Positions 38,206-46,807 of a DNA stretch of 64,000 nucleotides are shown piece after piece. The translations under genes and the position numbers were made by a program. The notes beneath the pieces were generated by a model that was not told where the DNA came from, ran no database searches, and worked only from the letters and a program-made list of their open reading frames with translations. The DNA is from CBDFKQ01 sp965248855 (GTDB taxonomy: Bacteria; Bacteroidota; Bacteroidia; Cytophagales; 172606-1). The stretch lies in the NCBI GenBank assembly GCA_965248855.1, contig CBDFKQ010000014.1, positions 62,001 through 126,000 on the forward strand, read 5' to 3'. Numbering within the stretch: the stretch's first letter is position 1; every line of letters begins with the position of its first letter.

Positions 38206-38343
38206 GCCTACTACGGTTTGCGACTTGGGGTAGTGGCGGATTTTAAGCACCAAAGTTCATACGAAGCACACACTTCAAATATAGCAAATGTTTCTACGAA
38301 GAACGTAACCGTCATTACGTCAAACCGCTGTAATGAGTTGGCC
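38206..38343 (-). repeat. attC-like hairpin element, type B
   Basis: A 138-bp element running from GCCTAC (38206-38211) to GTTGGCC (38337-38343). The halves pair: CGGTTTG with CAAACCG, and TAGTGGCGG with CCGTCATTA (two G-T pairs), leaving an asymmetric bulge and a large loop, which is how integron attC sites fold. It begins 19 nt after the stop of the minus-strand AraC gene. Its size is in the usual attC range (about 57-141 bp). Confidence 0.65.
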
Positions 38344-38362
38344 CTTTTCTGCCTGATTTGCA

Positions 38363-39280
38363 TTATAAAAGTCTTGCGATGTCTCTCCTGTAACTTGCCG
38401 GTGTCTGATTTATTTTTGATTTGAAGATACGGTTAAAAGATGATTCTGATTGATAGCCGACTTGATTGGCAACTTCTATAATATTTTCTTTACTTGTCTC
38501 TAATATTTGTTTTGCTTTTAAAATCCTCCAATTAGTAAGATAGTTCAAAGGAGTTTCGCCAACAAGTTCTTTAAACCTATTGCAAAAAAGTGTCCTTGAC
38601 ATGCCTGCATTTTTCGATAATAATTCCAAAGTCCAGTCTTTCTCCGGTGCATCGTGTATCAGCTTTAAGGCCTTACTTATTCTTTCATCTTTTAATGCAG
38701 ATAAAAAGCCGCCAATATTTTTAGTTTGTTCCACGTAAGCTCTGATGGTATGTATAAATAATACTTCAGATAAACGGCCAACTAAAATTTTACTGCCCAT
38801 TTTTTCATTGCTTGTTTCTTCAATGATTAAATCGGTCGTTTGTTCCAGCCATATCATTTCTTTTATTTGCAAACCTTTTATGTGTATTAGGTTGGGCAAA
38901 CTTTTTATAAATGGATGAACGCATTTCGTGTCGAATTCAAAGTGACCGCTAATCATAACATTGTTCTCTTGCTCTCCGCTAAATAAATGCTTTCCATGTT
39001 GGATTGACTTTGCAAATTCCATTGCAGAAACTTTTTTGCAATTGGCTTTGTCAGCAATCCAATGAGATGAACTATGGGGGAATAAAATTAAATCACCTTC
39101 ATTGAGTTCAGGAATGTCATCATTATCCAATTTGATAAAACATTTGCCTTTTAAAACCATTCTGAAAAGAGCGAATTCACCCTTTGGAATGGCTATTCCC
39201 CAAGGCGTGGCAAAGCCCAACTTTTGATAGATTACTCCCTTTAATTTTATCAATTCTAATATTTTGCTCAATGCGTCCAT
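38363..39280 (-). CDS. AraC family regulator with cupin domain
   Basis: A 305-residue protein from the ATG at 39280 (MDALSKILELIKLKG). The N-terminal cupin_6-type sensor (GEFALFRMVLKGKCFIKLD; GDLILFPHSSSHW) is followed by an AraC double HTH ending GYQSESSFNRIFKSKINQTPA. It is divergent from the peroxiredoxin-like gene at 39394, with a 113-nt shared upstream region, so it probably controls that gene. Confidence 0.88.
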   Translation of the reverse strand: MDALSKILELIKLKGVIYQKLGFATPWGIAIPKGEFALFRMVLKGKCFIKLDNDDIPELNEGDLILFPHSSSHWIADKANCKKVSAMEFAKSIQHGKHLFSGEQENNVMISGHFEFDTKCVHPFIKSLPNLIHIKGLQIKEMIWLEQTTDLIIEETSNEKMGSKILVGRLSEVLFIHTIRAYVEQTKNIGGFLSALKDERISKALKLIHDAPEKDWTLELLSKNAGMSRTLFCNRFKELVGETPLNYLTNWRILKAKQILETSKENIIEVANQVGYQSESSFNRIFKSKINQTPASYRRDIARLL

Positions 39281-39393
39281 TCTGAAATTTGTATGATTGG
39301 ACAAATTTAATGTTATTTGATACTATAAGTATAAAAGCTAAACTAATTTTGTGGTGTATCAAAAATGTCTTTTGGTATTTAAAAATACAAGAA

Positions 39394-40035
39394 ATGAAAT
39401 TAAGAGAAAAAATTTCCAATTTTTTGGAAGAAGGCGCAAAGCAAGCCCCACCAGAAATGCTACAAAAAGTAATGGGTGAAATTCAAAGACTTGCTGAAAC
39501 AGGAATAGCTCAAACAGCACTAAAAGTAGGCGATAAAATTCCAGAGATAAACTTGCCTGATAGCGATGGTAATGTGGTTTCTATTTCGACATTACTTGAG
39601 AAAGGAAATGTAATTATTAGTTTTTCAAGAGGCACCTCATGTCCGTTTTGTAGTTTGGAATATAAGGCGTTGCAAGAGAAGTTGCCTGAAATTAATCAAG
39701 GTAAAGGGACAATAATTGGAATATCGCCACAATTGCCTGAAACTGCAAAAGAAATTCTTAAAAAAAATGGTATAGATTTTCCGATACTATTTGATAAAGG
39801 AAATGTAGTTGCCGGCCGGTTCGGTTTGGTTTGGACTCTTTCAGAAGAATACCGACCAATTAATAAAGCTTTTGGTTTTGATACAGTAACTTCGAATGGT
39901 GATGAAAGTTATGAATTGCCGATTCCTGCAACTTATGTTGTAAACCAACAAGGCGAAATCATTTATGCTTTTGTAAACCCAAGTTGGTTGGAAAGAGCAA
40001 ACCCTGAAGACTATATTACATTTCTAAACAATTAA
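39394..40035 (+). CDS. Peroxiredoxin-like (AhpC/TSA) protein
   Basis: A 213-residue cytoplasmic protein from the ATG at 39394 (MKLREKISNFLEEG); earlier in-frame starts run into the AraC promoter region. The redox motif is SRGTSCPFCSLEYKAL, a CxxC active site as in the AhpC/TSA subgroup rather than the single-Cys PxxxTxxC form. IISFSRG and FPILFDKGNVVA fit the thioredoxin fold. A DoxX-like gene follows 19 nt later. It is divergent from an AraC regulator. Confidence 0.85.
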   Translation: MKLREKISNFLEEGAKQAPPEMLQKVMGEIQRLAETGIAQTALKVGDKIPEINLPDSDGNVVSISTLLEKGNVIISFSRGTSCPFCSLEYKALQEKLPEINQGKGTIIGISPQLPETAKEILKKNGIDFPILFDKGNVVAGRFGLVWTLSEEYRPINKAFGFDTVTSNGDESYELPIPATYVVNQQGEIIYAFVNPSWLERANPEDYITFLNN

Positions 40036-40054
40036 TCTTTAAATAAAAAATATT

Positions 40055-40401
40055 ATGAAATATATACTAATTGTAATAAGCTATTTACCACTCATTCAAA
40101 TGTTGAGTGGTTTTATGAAAGTGATAAAAGCAAAACCAGTGATGGAAAACATGGCAAAACTCCAAACAGGTGACTTGGTTAAAAATAATTTACGTTTGTT
40201 CGGCATCGCGGAAATAACATGTGTTGCTTTGTTTTTTATACCTGTTACAATGCATATTGGCTTTTTCCTTTTTTATGCAGCTGGCTAGGTGCTGCGCTAA
40301 TGATACATTTGGTTTCTAATGATAAACCAATCCCAGTTGTATTTCTGATCCTTGTTTGGGTGTCAGCTTACCTCAGAGATCCGTCTTTATTTGCGTTTTG
40401 A
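40055..40401 (+). pseudogene. DoxX-like membrane protein gene with frameshift
   Basis: The first frame encodes IQMLSGFMKVIKAKPVMENMA through MHIGFFLFYAAG and stops at about 40288. The next frame continues as CSWLGAALMIHLVSNDKPIP and FLILVWVSAYLRDP to the stop at 40399-40401. Together they make a normal DoxX-like four-helix protein. One T missing from the T6 run near 40270-40276 would restore the frame. It could be a pseudogene or a homopolymer sequencing error. Confidence 0.72.
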
Positions 40402-40450
40402 AAAAATAAGATAGTCGGATGAAGGTAAAATTTTGTTCGACTTTTTTTTT

Positions 40451-40490
40451 GAGGTTAGGGTGTCCAAGGGTAACGCATACCGCCCAGGTA
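40451..40490. repeat. Possible degenerate start of the attC-like repeat
   Basis: The segment around GGTAACGCATACCG-CCCAGG matches the left end of copy A1 (GGTGACGCATAACGGACAGG) at about 16-17 of 20 positions. It lies some 50 nt after the broken DoxX-like gene. I do not see a convincing right half. Confidence 0.3.
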
Positions 40491-40698
40491 TTTATGATAG
40501 AAGGGGCTTAGGGGCAGAATGTATCAGCACGAGACACCTATTCAGATATGCAAAACTGATTGGGAGGCCTGATTTATAGTGCAATGTATTTTTTGTAAAT
40601 AAAATGCTAAAGTTGCAATTAATAATTTACATGAAATAAATATAACAAATGGAACGCTTTAAATAATTGGCCTTAGCTGAAGCTAAAGCCAATGAGGA

Positions 40699-41367
40699 TT
40701 AATCATTTATATGTTTTAATACATCAAGGATATCAGAAGGTTCTGCCCGTCGAGTAAAATTTTCTGAGGAAAAAGCATATTTAACTTTATGATCTTTGCC
40801 AATAACAAAAGTGGAAGGGATGGGAAGTAGTACTTCCTCATTTTCGTAGTGATTTTCTAAGTCTAAACCGAATTTTTTAAAAGTATGTACAAGATATTCA
40901 GGAACAATAAATATAATTCCATATTTTTTGGCCACTTCATTTTTATAATCGCTCAAAACAGGAAACTTCAAATTATGTTTCTCAACTGACAAAATGCTTT
41001 TATCTGGTTTTTCCGCACTTATGGCTACTAATGTTGCATTCAACTTTTCAAAATCTTGAATGTTCTTTTGCAAAGATGCCAATTGTAAATTGCAAAATGG
41101 ACACCAGCTCCCTCTATAAAAATTAAGCACCACCGGCCCATTCACCAAAAGAGATTTTAATGATACCTTTTTCCCAAAAGCATCTAAAAGTTCAAAGTTT
41201 TCAACAGTATCCCCAATTTTTAGTGCACTTTGGCGAATTTTTTTATCAATGAGATCATTCACCATCGCGTCATTAGCGTTTTTCAATTCTTCGGGCAAAC
41301 TTTCGTTCATTATTTTTTCCTGAGACTTGAGTTCCTCATTTAAGGAAATAACTTTTGTTTCTTCCAT
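40699..41367 (-). CDS. Peroxiredoxin-like (AhpC/TSA) protein
   Basis: A 222-residue cytoplasmic protein. The active-site region reads LNFYRGSWCPFCNLQLASL with a CxxC pair; FPVLSDYKNEVAKKYGI and IPSTFVIGKDHKVKYAF complete the fold. A helical N-terminal extension (about 1-45) is shared in style with the 39394 protein. It stands alone, convergent with the DoxX-like pseudogene. Confidence 0.86.
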   Translation of the reverse strand: MEETKVISLNEELKSQEKIMNESLPEELKNANDAMVNDLIDKKIRQSALKIGDTVENFELLDAFGKKVSLKSLLVNGPVVLNFYRGSWCPFCNLQLASLQKNIQDFEKLNATLVAISAEKPDKSILSVEKHNLKFPVLSDYKNEVAKKYGIIFIVPEYLVHTFKKFGLDLENHYENEEVLLPIPSTFVIGKDHKVKYAFSSENFTRRAEPSDILDVLKHIND

Positions 41368-41729
41368 GTTTATTTAAACTTAGTATTATAAAATTATATT
41401 ATTTTGTAGAGCAATATCACTATTTTGCAAACAAGCCGTCCATTTTTAAAGTTCGACGTTAAGATATTCATATAATGGTTATATGAAGTTAAATGACGAT
41501 TCATGTTAACCAATCGACAATTGACTTTTTAAAGCATTTACAAATGACTTCTTAAAATAAATTACTAGATCCTAATATTTAAATTTGGCAATGTCAATTA
41601 ACATATTTAGTCACTCGGCACAGCGGAGCGACTGATGGAGGAACGACTAATTAATAATGTTTTATTAGATTCTGTACTGGTCAATAACCTTTCTTTGTAA
41701 AAATATTTAAAAGTATTATCCTTAAGCAT
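41368..41729. other. Intergenic region with an inverted repeat
   Basis: No gene is seen. At 41607-41650 TTAGTC pairs with GACTAA at the ends, and an inner AGTCACTC (41609-41616) pairs with GAGCGACT (41626-41633) with one mismatch. It may be a small palindromic repeat or a terminator for the SDR gene that stops at 41730. Confidence 0.45.
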
Positions 41730-42560
41730 TCAAAATACTGTGCTTTCCGCAATTTCTTTAAAATTGTCAATATCTTTTTGTACGCTGTCTAATTTATTTT
41801 TTAATGAAATTATAGCGATTTTCCCTAATGGCAGTCGCAATGGAGGCTCTTCAAGGTTGGTAATATTAATTATCGCTTGTGCAGCTTTTGCAGGGTCACC
41901 CTCTTGGTTCCCATCTACTTGTTTCATCCTTTCCCTAAAGGACCCTGCAGTAGGGTTATAATCTTCAATAATATTTTTTGTTTGTTTAAAAGAACTGCCG
42001 GCGAATTTGGTCCTAAAAGGGCCAGGTTCTACAATTGTTAATTTTATGCCAAGCGGTGCCACTTCAATTGCTAAGGCTTCACTAAAACCTTCGAGGGCAA
42101 ATTTGCTTGCATTGTAAATCCCGAAGCCTGGAAATGCTTTGAAACCTCCGTGCGATGAAATTTGGATGATATGCCCTCTTTTTTGCCGCCTGAATAAGGG
42201 TAAAAATGTTTGGGTAACTTGTAATGCACCAAAGAAGTTGGCTTCAAAAATTTCCCTCGTCTCTTCCAGGCTTGTTTCTTCAATAGCACCTGCCAAACCA
42301 AAGCCGGCGTTGTTTACAAGTACGTCTACCTTTCCGAATTTTTCGGTAATTAACTTAAATGCCCTTTCAATTTCGTCTGGCTTTGTAATATCTAAAATTA
42401 AGGCAATTGCTTTTTCCTTTTGCAAATTATTAAAAGCATCTGCCTCGGCCTGATTGCGAAATGTACCGATTACAAAATCGCCATTTTCAATTACAGCTTG
42501 AGCAAGTGCTTTGCCCAATCCGCTTGAAATACCTGTGATAAACCAAATTTTTTGTTCCAT
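41730..42560 (-). CDS. Short-chain dehydrogenase/reductase
   Basis: A 276-residue classical SDR. It has TGISSGLGKALA (TGxxxGxG), NNAGFG, catalytic Ser in ISSHGG and YNASKFA (YxxxK). The preferred cofactor and substrate are unclear. It starts 6 nt after the GNAT gene and probably shares its transcript. Confidence 0.9.
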   Translation of the reverse strand: MEQKIWFITGISSGLGKALAQAVIENGDFVIGTFRNQAEADAFNNLQKEKAIALILDITKPDEIERAFKLITEKFGKVDVLVNNAGFGLAGAIEETSLEETREIFEANFFGALQVTQTFLPLFRRQKRGHIIQISSHGGFKAFPGFGIYNASKFALEGFSEALAIEVAPLGIKLTIVEPGPFRTKFAGSSFKQTKNIIEDYNPTAGSFRERMKQVDGNQEGDPAKAAQAIINITNLEEPPLRLPLGKIAIISLKNKLDSVQKDIDNFKEIAESTVF

Positions 42561-42566
42561 GTTTTT

Positions 42567-43034
42567 TTAATTAAGTTTTTTCCAAAAAACTATTTTATCC
42601 TCTCCCTCTTTCCAAAAGTCTTTTATGACTGCCGAAGTCAAATAGTTAAGTTGCAAATAGAATTTTCTTGTTAAATAGAAATGTTCGTCACTTGAAGTTT
42701 CTACTATTAAAAGCCTCTTGTTATTTTGCCTTAATAAGTTTTCGATAAAATTCATCATACAATGGCCAACGCCTTTTCCCTGCAATTTTTTATGTACCGC
42801 TATTGCTAATAAATTATATGTACCTTCAGTAAACTTTTCAGGTACGCAATAACCTAATGACACAGGTTTATCATTTTCGGTAGAGGTAAACCAAATTTCT
42901 TCTGTATCAGGGTTAGTGAAATAGTCTGCTATCATGTCATCAAGATATTCTGAAGGAAATAATTCACTTGAATCCAGAATTTCTTTTAAATAAATAACAT
43001 CTTCTGGCACAACTTTTCTGGTGGTAATATTCAT
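42567..43034 (-). CDS. GNAT family N-acetyltransferase
   Basis: A 155-residue protein with motif A LAIAVHKKLQGKGVGHCMMNF (R/QxxGxG/A, acetyl-CoA binding) and a C-terminal FYLQLNYLTSAVIKDF block. The substrate is unknown. It is translationally close to the SDR gene (6 nt). Confidence 0.87.
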   Translation of the reverse strand: MNITTRKVVPEDVIYLKEILDSSELFPSEYLDDMIADYFTNPDTEEIWFTSTENDKPVSLGYCVPEKFTEGTYNLLAIAVHKKLQGKGVGHCMMNFIENLLRQNNKRLLIVETSSDEHFYLTRKFYLQLNYLTSAVIKDFWKEGEDKIVFWKKLN

Positions 43035-43078
43035 TACTATTAGTGGTATTACTATCGTTTTGTTAATATGGTTAAATT

Positions 43079-43120
43079 AAAAAGCCCATTCAAAAAATAT
43101 TTTTCCATTATGGGCTTTTT
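43079..43120 (-). terminator. Terminator of the SDR gene at 43146
   Basis: An 11-bp perfect stem, AAAAAGCCCAT (43079-43089) with ATGGGCTTTTT (43110-43120), a 20-nt loop and flanking A/T runs, located 26 nt after the stop. Confidence 0.8.
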
Positions 43121-43145
43121 AAAAAAAGATGTATTTTTTTAAAAA

Positions 43146-43898
43146 TTAAAGTTGTCCCATACCACCATCTAATACAATTTCGCCCCCCAACATATAGGAA
43201 GAGTCATCACTCGCTAAATATAAAAACCCTTTGGCCATTTCATCAACAGTCCCTAACCTTTTTAAAGGGACACCACTTGCCATATATTCCTTCATGCCAT
43301 CTATAGTCTCTTGCGGGGCACCAGACCGCCCGAAGATAGGGGTTTCAATTGGGCCCGGTGAAAGAATATTTACCCTGATTCTTCTTTCCAGCAAATCAGC
43401 CGAAAAACCCCTTGCAAGGGAACGAACAGCTGCTTTAGTGGCAGAATATACTGAGGCAGTCGCCATTCCGGTTTCATTTACTACTGAAGAAGTAATTACC
43501 ACCGAAGCACCATCATTAAGATACGGCAATGCTTTTTGTACAGAAAAAAATGCGCCTTTAAAATTAACATTGGAAAGTTCATCAAATAGTTCCTCCGTAA
43601 AATCTGCCAGTGGCACACCTGCGAATACACCCGCATTAACAATTAGTACGTCAAATTTGCCATGCTTTTCAGCAATTTCTTTATAGGCAGCATCAATACT
43701 TTTTAAATCAAGTACATCTGCTTTTACTCCTATGGCATTGTTCCCAAGAGTAGCAACTGCTTCGTTTATAGTAGCTACGTTCCGCCCTGTGATGGCTACT
43801 TTTGCCCCTTCTTTTGCAAAAAGTTGGGCTGTGGCCAATCCAATCCCGCTATTACCACCTGTGATAACGGTTACCTTGTTTTCTAATTTGTTGCTCAT
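43146..43898 (-). CDS. Short-chain dehydrogenase/reductase (FabG-like)
   Basis: A 250-residue protein from the ATG at 43898 (MSNKLENKVTVITGG); an earlier ATG at 43940 is atypical. TGGNSGIG, VNAGV, ITSSVV and YSATKAA give the complete SDR active site, and the end GGEIVLDGGMGQL is typical. It is 94 nt downstream of a Crp-like regulator on the same strand, which probably controls it. Confidence 0.9.
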   Translation of the reverse strand: MSNKLENKVTVITGGNSGIGLATAQLFAKEGAKVAITGRNVATINEAVATLGNNAIGVKADVLDLKSIDAAYKEIAEKHGKFDVLIVNAGVFAGVPLADFTEELFDELSNVNFKGAFFSVQKALPYLNDGASVVITSSVVNETGMATASVYSATKAAVRSLARGFSADLLERRIRVNILSPGPIETPIFGRSGAPQETIDGMKEYMASGVPLKRLGTVDEMAKGFLYLASDDSSYMLGGEIVLDGGMGQL

Positions 43899-43992
43899 TG
43901 TGTTAAATTTATTATCGTTGTTGACAATACAAAAGTGCAAGTTCTTAGAAATGATAAAAATGAAGTAGTTTAGGAAATTTGCTTGATGTAGT

Positions 43993-44571
43993 TCAACTTT
44001 TTTTATTCCTTATCCTTGATAGAAATTCTGTCGTCATCCCTAAATAAGATGCCAGGGCGTATTGTGGGACCCTCTTTACTATTTGAGGGTATTGACTCAT
44101 AAAGTTTTCATAGCGTTTTTCAGCTGTCAGTGTAAGGTTTGAAACAATTCTTCTTTGTTGAAACGCGAGCCCCCGCTCGGCAATAGATCTAAAAAAAGTT
44201 TCAAACTTATGATTTGATTTTTTTAAATCTTGTTCCTTATCATAATCCAACTGTAAGATAATGCTATCTTCTAAAGATACTACAAACATAGTGGCAGGTT
44301 GTTGGAATATATAACTATTATAATCTGTTATCCACCAGTCTTCGATTGCAAAATTAATAGTATGCTCATGGCCCTCCTCATCTACAACATAGGCTCTAAA
44401 GGCCCCTTTCGCAATATAATTTCGATGTTTGGAAGTAAAATTGGGCTGGACTATGAATTGGCGTTTTTTTACCCTTACTTCCTTGAAGCAAGAAATAAAT
44501 TGTTTTGTTTCTAAGTCCGTAAGCCCTACAAACCTGTTGATATATTCCCCTATTTTATTTTCATCATTCAT
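43993..44571 (-). CDS. Crp/Fnr family regulator
   Basis: A 192-residue short Crp-type protein. It has a cNMP-binding-like barrel (VKKRQFIVQPNFTSKHRNYIAKGAFRAY) and a C-terminal HTH (VPQYALASYLGMTTEFLSRIR). It is a paralogue of the 37607 regulator in architecture. It sits upstream of an SDR gene, the same regulator-oxidoreductase pairing seen at 36643-38185. Confidence 0.85.
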   Translation of the reverse strand: MNDENKIGEYINRFVGLTDLETKQFISCFKEVRVKKRQFIVQPNFTSKHRNYIAKGAFRAYVVDEEGHEHTINFAIEDWWITDYNSYIFQQPATMFVVSLEDSIILQLDYDKEQDLKKSNHKFETFFRSIAERGLAFQQRRIVSNLTLTAEKRYENFMSQYPQIVKRVPQYALASYLGMTTEFLSRIRNKKS

Positions 44572-44933
44572 TAATCATAAGTTTTATTTTTAATAATAGG
44601 TTTTTAAACGATAGTAAGTTTTTGCAATGTGGTTAAAAATTTATAATATTATTTTGCCAATGCATACCATAAAGGTTCTGCTTATCATCACATTAATACC
44701 CAAAAGTCATTACAAAGTAATATAATGAATTAATACCTGATGATATTTGAAATGCTTTCTCATTGAAATGATATTTAATACTTTTTATTTAGCATTTCGG
44801 AAAGGCATCATGGTTAAAATTTGAATTAAATCTGAATAGTTCCACTAATTTTATGTTAAATAATGTAGCATGTTTCCACCTTGTTTGGTTTTACTACAAA
44901 GAGTGCGGTTGGGTTTTTTAAAATATAATTATA
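44572..44933. other. Intergenic region between divergent genes
   Basis: About 360 AT-rich nucleotides between the crp-like gene and the antiporter. It presumably holds both promoters, but I see no clear consensus element, repeat or RNA. Confidence 0.4.
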
Positions 44934-46172
44934 ATGAATATCAACGAAATACTTTCTATAGTCATTATTTTGGCGGCTTTATTTGCTTACATTAATCACC
45001 GTTTTATTAAATGGCCACCAACTATAGGCATAATGGCCCTGTCACTTATTTCCTCCTTATTTTTGGTTATACTGGGCAATTCTAAGTCCCTTCTTTCAGA
45101 AAAAGCCATTGAATTAGCCAATTCGGTCGATTTTCAAAATGTATTGATGAATTTTATGCTGAGCTTTATGTTGTTCGCAGGTGCAATACATATTGATGCC
45201 GAAAAATTAAAAAAAGAAAGATGGCCTGTTTTATTGTTGGCTACCATAGGAATTCTTCTTTCTACATTTTTGGTTGGTGGAATGACCTGGTATCTTTTCA
45301 TACTTTTTCAGATGCCGGTGCCCTTTATTTATTGCCTTCTATTCGGTTCTCTAATATCTCCAACAGATCCTATAGCCGTAATGGGTATTTTGAAACAAGC
45401 CGGTATTCCCTCTTCACTTGAAGTCAAAATTTCGGGTGAATCTTTATTTAACGATGGAGTAGCAGTTGTCATTTTTATAAGTATTGCAGAAATCGCAGGG
45501 TCGGTTTCAGGCGATTTTTCAATTGTGGAAACAGGCAAACTTTTTTTACAAGAAACTTTAGGAGGGCTGATTTTTGGTGGAATTCTCGGGTATATTGGTT
45601 TTTATGCCCTACGTTCAATAGATGATTATAAGGTAGAAGTTTTGATTACAATTGCTATTGTAATGGGTGGATATACCATCGCTTCGTACTTACATGTATC
45701 AGGCCCATTGGCAATGGTGGTAGCAGGGATTATAACGGGCAATAAAGTAAAGGATGAGGTAATGTCTGATAAGAGCATTGATTATCTTGATAAATTCTGG
45801 CATTTAATAGATGAGATCCTTAATGCCGTATTGTTTTTATTTATAGGGCTGGAAATCTTAATTATTAAAATAAACACCACAGTATTAATCATCGGAGGGA
45901 TAGCTGTTATATTAGTAATATTGGCCAGGTGGATCTCCGTAGCTATACCTATTTTCCTATTAAGGTATAAGATCAGGTTTGAAAAACATGCTATCATCAT
46001 ACTTACATGGGGAGGCTTGAGGGGTGGAATATCCGTTGCACTTGCACTTTCGCTAAATAAAAACATGTACCGCGATGAATTTGTGCTGATTACCTATATA
46101 ATTGTTATTTTTTCAATCATTGTACAAGGGCTGACCATTGGAAAATTGGCTAAAAAACTGCAGGCAGAATGA
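44934..46172 (+). CDS. Sodium/proton antiporter, CPA1 (NhaP-like)
   Basis: A 412-residue protein with about 12 transmembrane segments. LFGSLISPTDPIAVMGIL and SGESLFNDGVAVVIF contain the conserved acidic residues of CPA1 exchangers, and LTWGGLRGGISVALALSL is the C-terminal family motif. It exchanges Na+ or K+ for H+ at the inner membrane. It lacks the long cytoplasmic tail of some homologues. Confidence 0.9.
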   Translation: MNINEILSIVIILAALFAYINHRFIKWPPTIGIMALSLISSLFLVILGNSKSLLSEKAIELANSVDFQNVLMNFMLSFMLFAGAIHIDAEKLKKERWPVLLLATIGILLSTFLVGGMTWYLFILFQMPVPFIYCLLFGSLISPTDPIAVMGILKQAGIPSSLEVKISGESLFNDGVAVVIFISIAEIAGSVSGDFSIVETGKLFLQETLGGLIFGGILGYIGFYALRSIDDYKVEVLITIAIVMGGYTIASYLHVSGPLAMVVAGIITGNKVKDEVMSDKSIDYLDKFWHLIDEILNAVLFLFIGLEILIIKINTTVLIIGGIAVILVILARWISVAIPIFLLRYKIRFEKHAIIILTWGGLRGGISVALALSLNKNMYRDEFVLITYIIVIFSIIVQGLTIGKLAKKLQAE

Positions 46173-46175
46173 ATA

Positions 46176-46204
46176 AAATAATTCAAGGTTTTTATGAATT
46201 ATTT
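46176..46204 (+). terminator. AT-only hairpin after the antiporter gene
   Basis: A 10-bp perfect stem AAATAATTCA / TGAATTATTT with a 9-nt loop begins 3 nt after the stop codon. It has no GC-rich core, so terminator function is only possible. Confidence 0.35.
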
Positions 46205-46355
46205 ACACAGTTATTTTTCAGGTTGATAAAGCTCAGGGGTTTTTAAATTTAAAATCTCCAGGCTATATTTTTATTTACAATATTGTCAGTTATTATACAC
46301 TACAGCTAAGTTTATCTAATTAATTTACAGCGTTTTTAAGTATGGAAGCAAATTT

Positions 46356-46529
46356 ATGAAGCAAGTTTTATTAATTGAAGATGATAAAAATATTGTAGAC
46401 TTACTCGAAATCCACCTCAGGAATATGCCCTGTAATTTCGTAAAATCTTATACAGGTTAGGATGGATTAGAAGTCTTGGCAGAAAAAAAATTTGATTTAA
46501 TTGTACTCGACCCCATGTTGCCTGGGTAA
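46356..46529 (+). pseudogene. Truncated response-regulator receiver remnant
   Basis: From the ATG at 46356 the frame reads MKQVLLIEDDKNIVDLLEIHL, then an in-frame TAG at 46458-46460, then DGLEVLAEKKFDLIVLD and MLPG before a TAA at 46527-46529. This is the front half of an OmpR-type receiver domain with the acidic pocket and phospho-Asp still present. The rest of the receiver, the DNA-binding domain and a histidine kinase are missing. Confidence 0.72.
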
Positions 46530-46695
46530 TTTAATTGCATTATAAAGCAGCAAGTACCATTGGGATATTAGGCGTATTTATATAAGTTGTCTTATCTTTC
46601 TACTAACTTCCATACCCTTCATGCCACTATTAGTGTTGGAATTGTTGCAAAAAATAATAAAAACAATTTTTATTCGTGATAATTCTGTGATAGGT

Positions 46696-46730
46696 AAAAT
46701 GTTCCTTTGCTTTTGCAAAAGGAACATTTT
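46696..46730 (+). terminator. Strong hairpin terminator
   Basis: A 13-bp stem AAAATGTTCCTTT (46696-46708) with AAAGGAACATTTT (46718-46730), with an inner GC/GC pairing around TTTT and a following T-rich stretch. The gene it once served is not clear; it lies after the receiver remnant. Confidence 0.7.
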
Positions 46731-46807
46731 TATTTATAAGTGTGCAGGCAAAAAAGTTTGCACAACCAGTAAATTAATAACTATTTCTTTAGATGTACCA
46801 TTTAAAT

